Below are positions 62,368-64,000 of a DNA stretch of 64,000 nt, piece after piece. Source of the DNA: an uncultured Lachnoclostridium sp. Its GTDB lineage: Bacteria > Bacillota > Clostridia > Lachnospirales > Lachnospiraceae. The stretch lies in assembly GCA_946415315.1 (NCBI GenBank), contig CAMKRZ010000011.1, positions 1 through 64,000 on the forward strand, in the 5' to 3' direction. Under the pieces are notes generated by a model. That model had not been told where the DNA came from. It ran no database searches and saw nothing but the letters and a program-made list of their open reading frames with translations. Every line of letters begins with the position of its first letter. Within the stretch, counting starts at the first letter, position 1. The position numbers and the translations under genes are program-made.

Positions 62368-64000
62368 TCACTCTTCCTTCAGCTTCTTCTGCATCTCTTC
62401 CGAGAATTCCATGGACGAGTAGATCTTCGTAAAGACGGGCGTCCATGCATCCAGATAGCCCTCCGGAGCCGTGATCGCATAGTTCTGATATACGGTCAGC
62501 ATGTACAGGTAGTACAGCGAAACTCTCTGGAAATATGCGGAGTACAGACCTTCCACCTTGCCGCCTTCCGCGTTGACGGAAGTCGCACGCACGATGTCTC
62601 CGCCGAGGACTGCCTCTTTGCCGGCAACCTCGATGCGCTTGAAATTCGAAGTTCTGCGCCATTTGAACACTCCGGTGTCCTTCTCCGACTTGTACAGCGC
62701 ATCGAAAAATGCCTCCGGTGTGTACTCGTCAACCCACATCAGATCAGCCAGCTCACCCTTCGGATAGACGCTCGTGTAGATGTCATGATCCTCCTTGGAC
62801 GCGAAGCACTCGTACTTGATGTTGTAGAAGAGACGCAGGTCCGGATTCTTCGGATCGTAAACCTGAAGCGTATAGTGCTTATAGTCCGCCTTGTCATGAA
62901 CCTCGACTACCCAGCCCGTCGGGATATCCATGGCGATCAGACCGTTGTCATACTTCGTGTAGGTGACACTGTTCGGGTCAGCCGTTACTTTCGGGTCATC
63001 CTTCGGATCTTCCTTCGGGTCATTGCCGTTGCCGCCCTTTTTATCCGTCATCTCAAAGTAGACCGTACCGATCTCCAACGCGGCCATGGCCGCATTTTCC
63101 GACCATTCCTCACCGTCGATGAATTTCGCGGAAAATGTCACGATCTCCCCGTTGAAATCGCCGACAAGGCGATACAGCCAAAGCGTGTTTCCTGCTGTGT
63201 TGTTATAGCGGTATGACGCACCGTAGAGCGTTCTGGTAACGCCGTCCGCGAACTGAACGTCGAACGACTCCACTTTCGTAACTTCCAGAAGGCTGCTGCC
63301 GTAGTCTCTCTGCATGATCGGCGTGAAATACTCCGTGAGATAATTTTCTGCCGATACGCCGATATTGCCCCAGCGATAAATGAGGGCATACGGGATCAGA
63401 TTCGCCGCATCCTCGGGATCCGTTCCGATATACAGTCCGGCATCTTCATCGTACAGCACCGGCATCCCGGCTTCTGTCTTCGTCTTGAAATTCTGCTCCT
63501 TGCAGACAACCTCGACAAGATCCTCCGGGCCGTCACCGCCTTCGCTGAGCGTTACTGCCACCTTAACCAGTTCTTCCATACCGGTGCAATTGTACATCTG
63601 CATCGTAGCGCCGGTGTTGTAAACAAGCTGCGTTCCGAGCAGGTAGATCGCCGTCTCCGAACCATCCTGCCATTTGAACACGATCGAATTCAGCGTGGTC
63701 TGCGAGGTGTTGCCGAGATACTCTCCGACCTTAACCTGCGCGAATGCCTCCACCAGTTTCTTGATCTTGGCAGAATCCGAAGTCATGTGGATATTGCGCC
63801 CTTCCAGGGTGCTCTCAACAACGGAAACCGCCGTGGGAAGCGTTGTCACAACCTTGTTCAGATTGCTGTCCGGGATTGCCAGGTACAGCAGCTTGCCGCT
63901 CTCCAGCGCAGCCGCAGGCGCAACCGTCGGGATGGGCGTCGGCGAGTTCGTCGGGATCGGCGTAGGCGTTTCGGTCGGGACCGGTGTCGGTGTGTCGGTC
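62368..64000 (-). CDS. Exported protein with Thr-Pro linker, N-terminus cut by window edge
   Basis: About 544 residues are visible; the frame is open to the window edge and the start is outside. Visible is a Pro/Thr linker (TETPTPIPTNSPTPIP), then ALESGKLLYLAIPDSNL and a long beta/alpha region in two parts split by an acidic spacer GNGNDPKEDPKDDP. The second part (from about VTYTKYDNGLIAMDIP) resembles surface lipoproteins of Lachnospiraceae. The linker is like that of the lipoprotein at 8450, so a lipobox beyond the edge is likely but not seen. No catalytic motif recognised. Confidence 0.75.
   Translation of the reverse strand, partial: TDTPTPVPTETPTPIPTNSPTPIPTVAPAAALESGKLLYLAIPDSNLNKVVTTLPTAVSVVESTLEGRNIHMTSDSAKIKKLVEAFAQVKVGEYLGNTSQTTLNSIVFKWQDGSETAIYLLGTQLVYNTGATMQMYNCTGMEELVKVAVTLSEGGDGPEDLVEVVCKEQNFKTKTEAGMPVLYDEDAGLYIGTDPEDAANLIPYALIYRWGNIGVSAENYLTEYFTPIMQRDYGSSLLEVTKVESFDVQFADGVTRTLYGASYRYNNTAGNTLWLYRLVGDFNGEIVTFSAKFIDGEEWSENAAMAALEIGTVYFEMTDKKGGNGNDPKEDPKDDPKVTADPNSVTYTKYDNGLIAMDIPTGWVVEVHDKADYKHYTLQVYDPKNPDLRLFYNIKYECFASKEDHDIYTSVYPKGELADLMWVDEYTPEAFFDALYKSEKDTGVFKWRRTSNFKRIEVAGKEAVLGGDIVRATSVNAEGGKVEGLYSAYFQRVSLYYLYMLTVYQNYAITAPEGYLDAWTPVFTKIYSSMEFSEEMQKKLKEE

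Larger units (their letters stand above)
3787..63137. repeat. Dispersed 9-mer CGGAAAATG/CATTTTCCG, 24 copies
   Basis: Exact copies by eye, reading CATTTTCCG on + from: 3787, 7683, 16297, 18260, 22708, 28433, 30429, 31586, 38633, 50877, 54190, 56685, 57005, 58058, 59683, 63093. Reading CGGAAAATG from: 22838, 25001, 31560, 46697, 54723, 56974, 58045, 63129. Under a simple base model I would expect fewer than one. Variants CGNAAAATG add roughly twenty more. Copies use all codon frames (ENx, RKM, IFR, HFP, FS). Confidence 0.75.

Overview
The window looks like the chromosome of an anaerobic Firmicute of the class Clostridia, most like Lachnospiraceae. The evidence is the gene order and proteins: a PASTA-domain kinase cluster (priA-def-fmt-rsmB-rlmN-stp-prkC-rsgA-rpe), the asp23-nusB-xseAB-ispA-dxs-tlyA-nadK-argR-recN run, MurE with the DNPR motif of meso-DAP-adding enzymes, a flavodiiron protein, Thr-Pro-rich linkers in exported proteins, and purine-rich GGAGG-type ribosome binding sites. 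The DNA is moderately GC-rich by eye. Almost every gene is on the minus strand, so transcription runs from high to low coordinates. Only a GH120-type glycosidase and a DegV protein are on the plus strand. I see no tRNA, rRNA, CRISPR array, prophage or transposase.

Layout: 1-3.5 kb holds two tandem exported Ig-like/leucine-rich-repeat proteins, the first cut by the window edge. 3.7-11.1 kb holds lgt-feoAB, ychF, a transglutaminase-like lipoprotein and rpe. 11.2-22.6 kb is the translation/cell-wall-signalling cluster from rsgA back to priA, interrupted by an unrecognised membrane protein between fmt and def. 22.7-27.4 kb has murF, murE and glgA. 27.5-37.7 kb is a long housekeeping operon from asp23 to recN. 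38-45.3 kb is accessory: a Ca2+/Na+ exchanger, an unknown anchored protein, a large repeat-rich wall protein and an acidic repeat protein. 45.3-53.1 kb has a GH5-like protein lacking its acid/base residue, a HAD phosphatase, a ferredoxin-fused aldo/keto reductase, a flavodiiron-rubredoxin fusion with thioredoxin, and a divergent GH120 protein. 53.2-64 kb has several membrane-anchored proteins of unknown role, MscS, DegV, a phosphodiester glycosidase, mnmA and a truncated lipoprotein-like gene.

The genes describe an anaerobe that makes meso-DAP peptidoglycan, isoprenoids (DXP pathway) and glycogen, imports ferrous iron, detoxifies O2 or NO with a flavodiiron system, uses plant xylan oligosaccharides, and carries a PrkC/Stp signalling pair. 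It also displays many repeat-rich surface proteins.

Two DNA-level signals are not explained by the genes. The first is a 9-mer, CGGAAAATG/CATTTTCCG, found 24 times by eye, in all reading frames and as inverted pairs in or near untranslated regions, much like a DNA-uptake-type repeat. The second is a pair of homologous 3' elements directly after the ychF and glgA stop codons, whose stems differ by compensatory changes.
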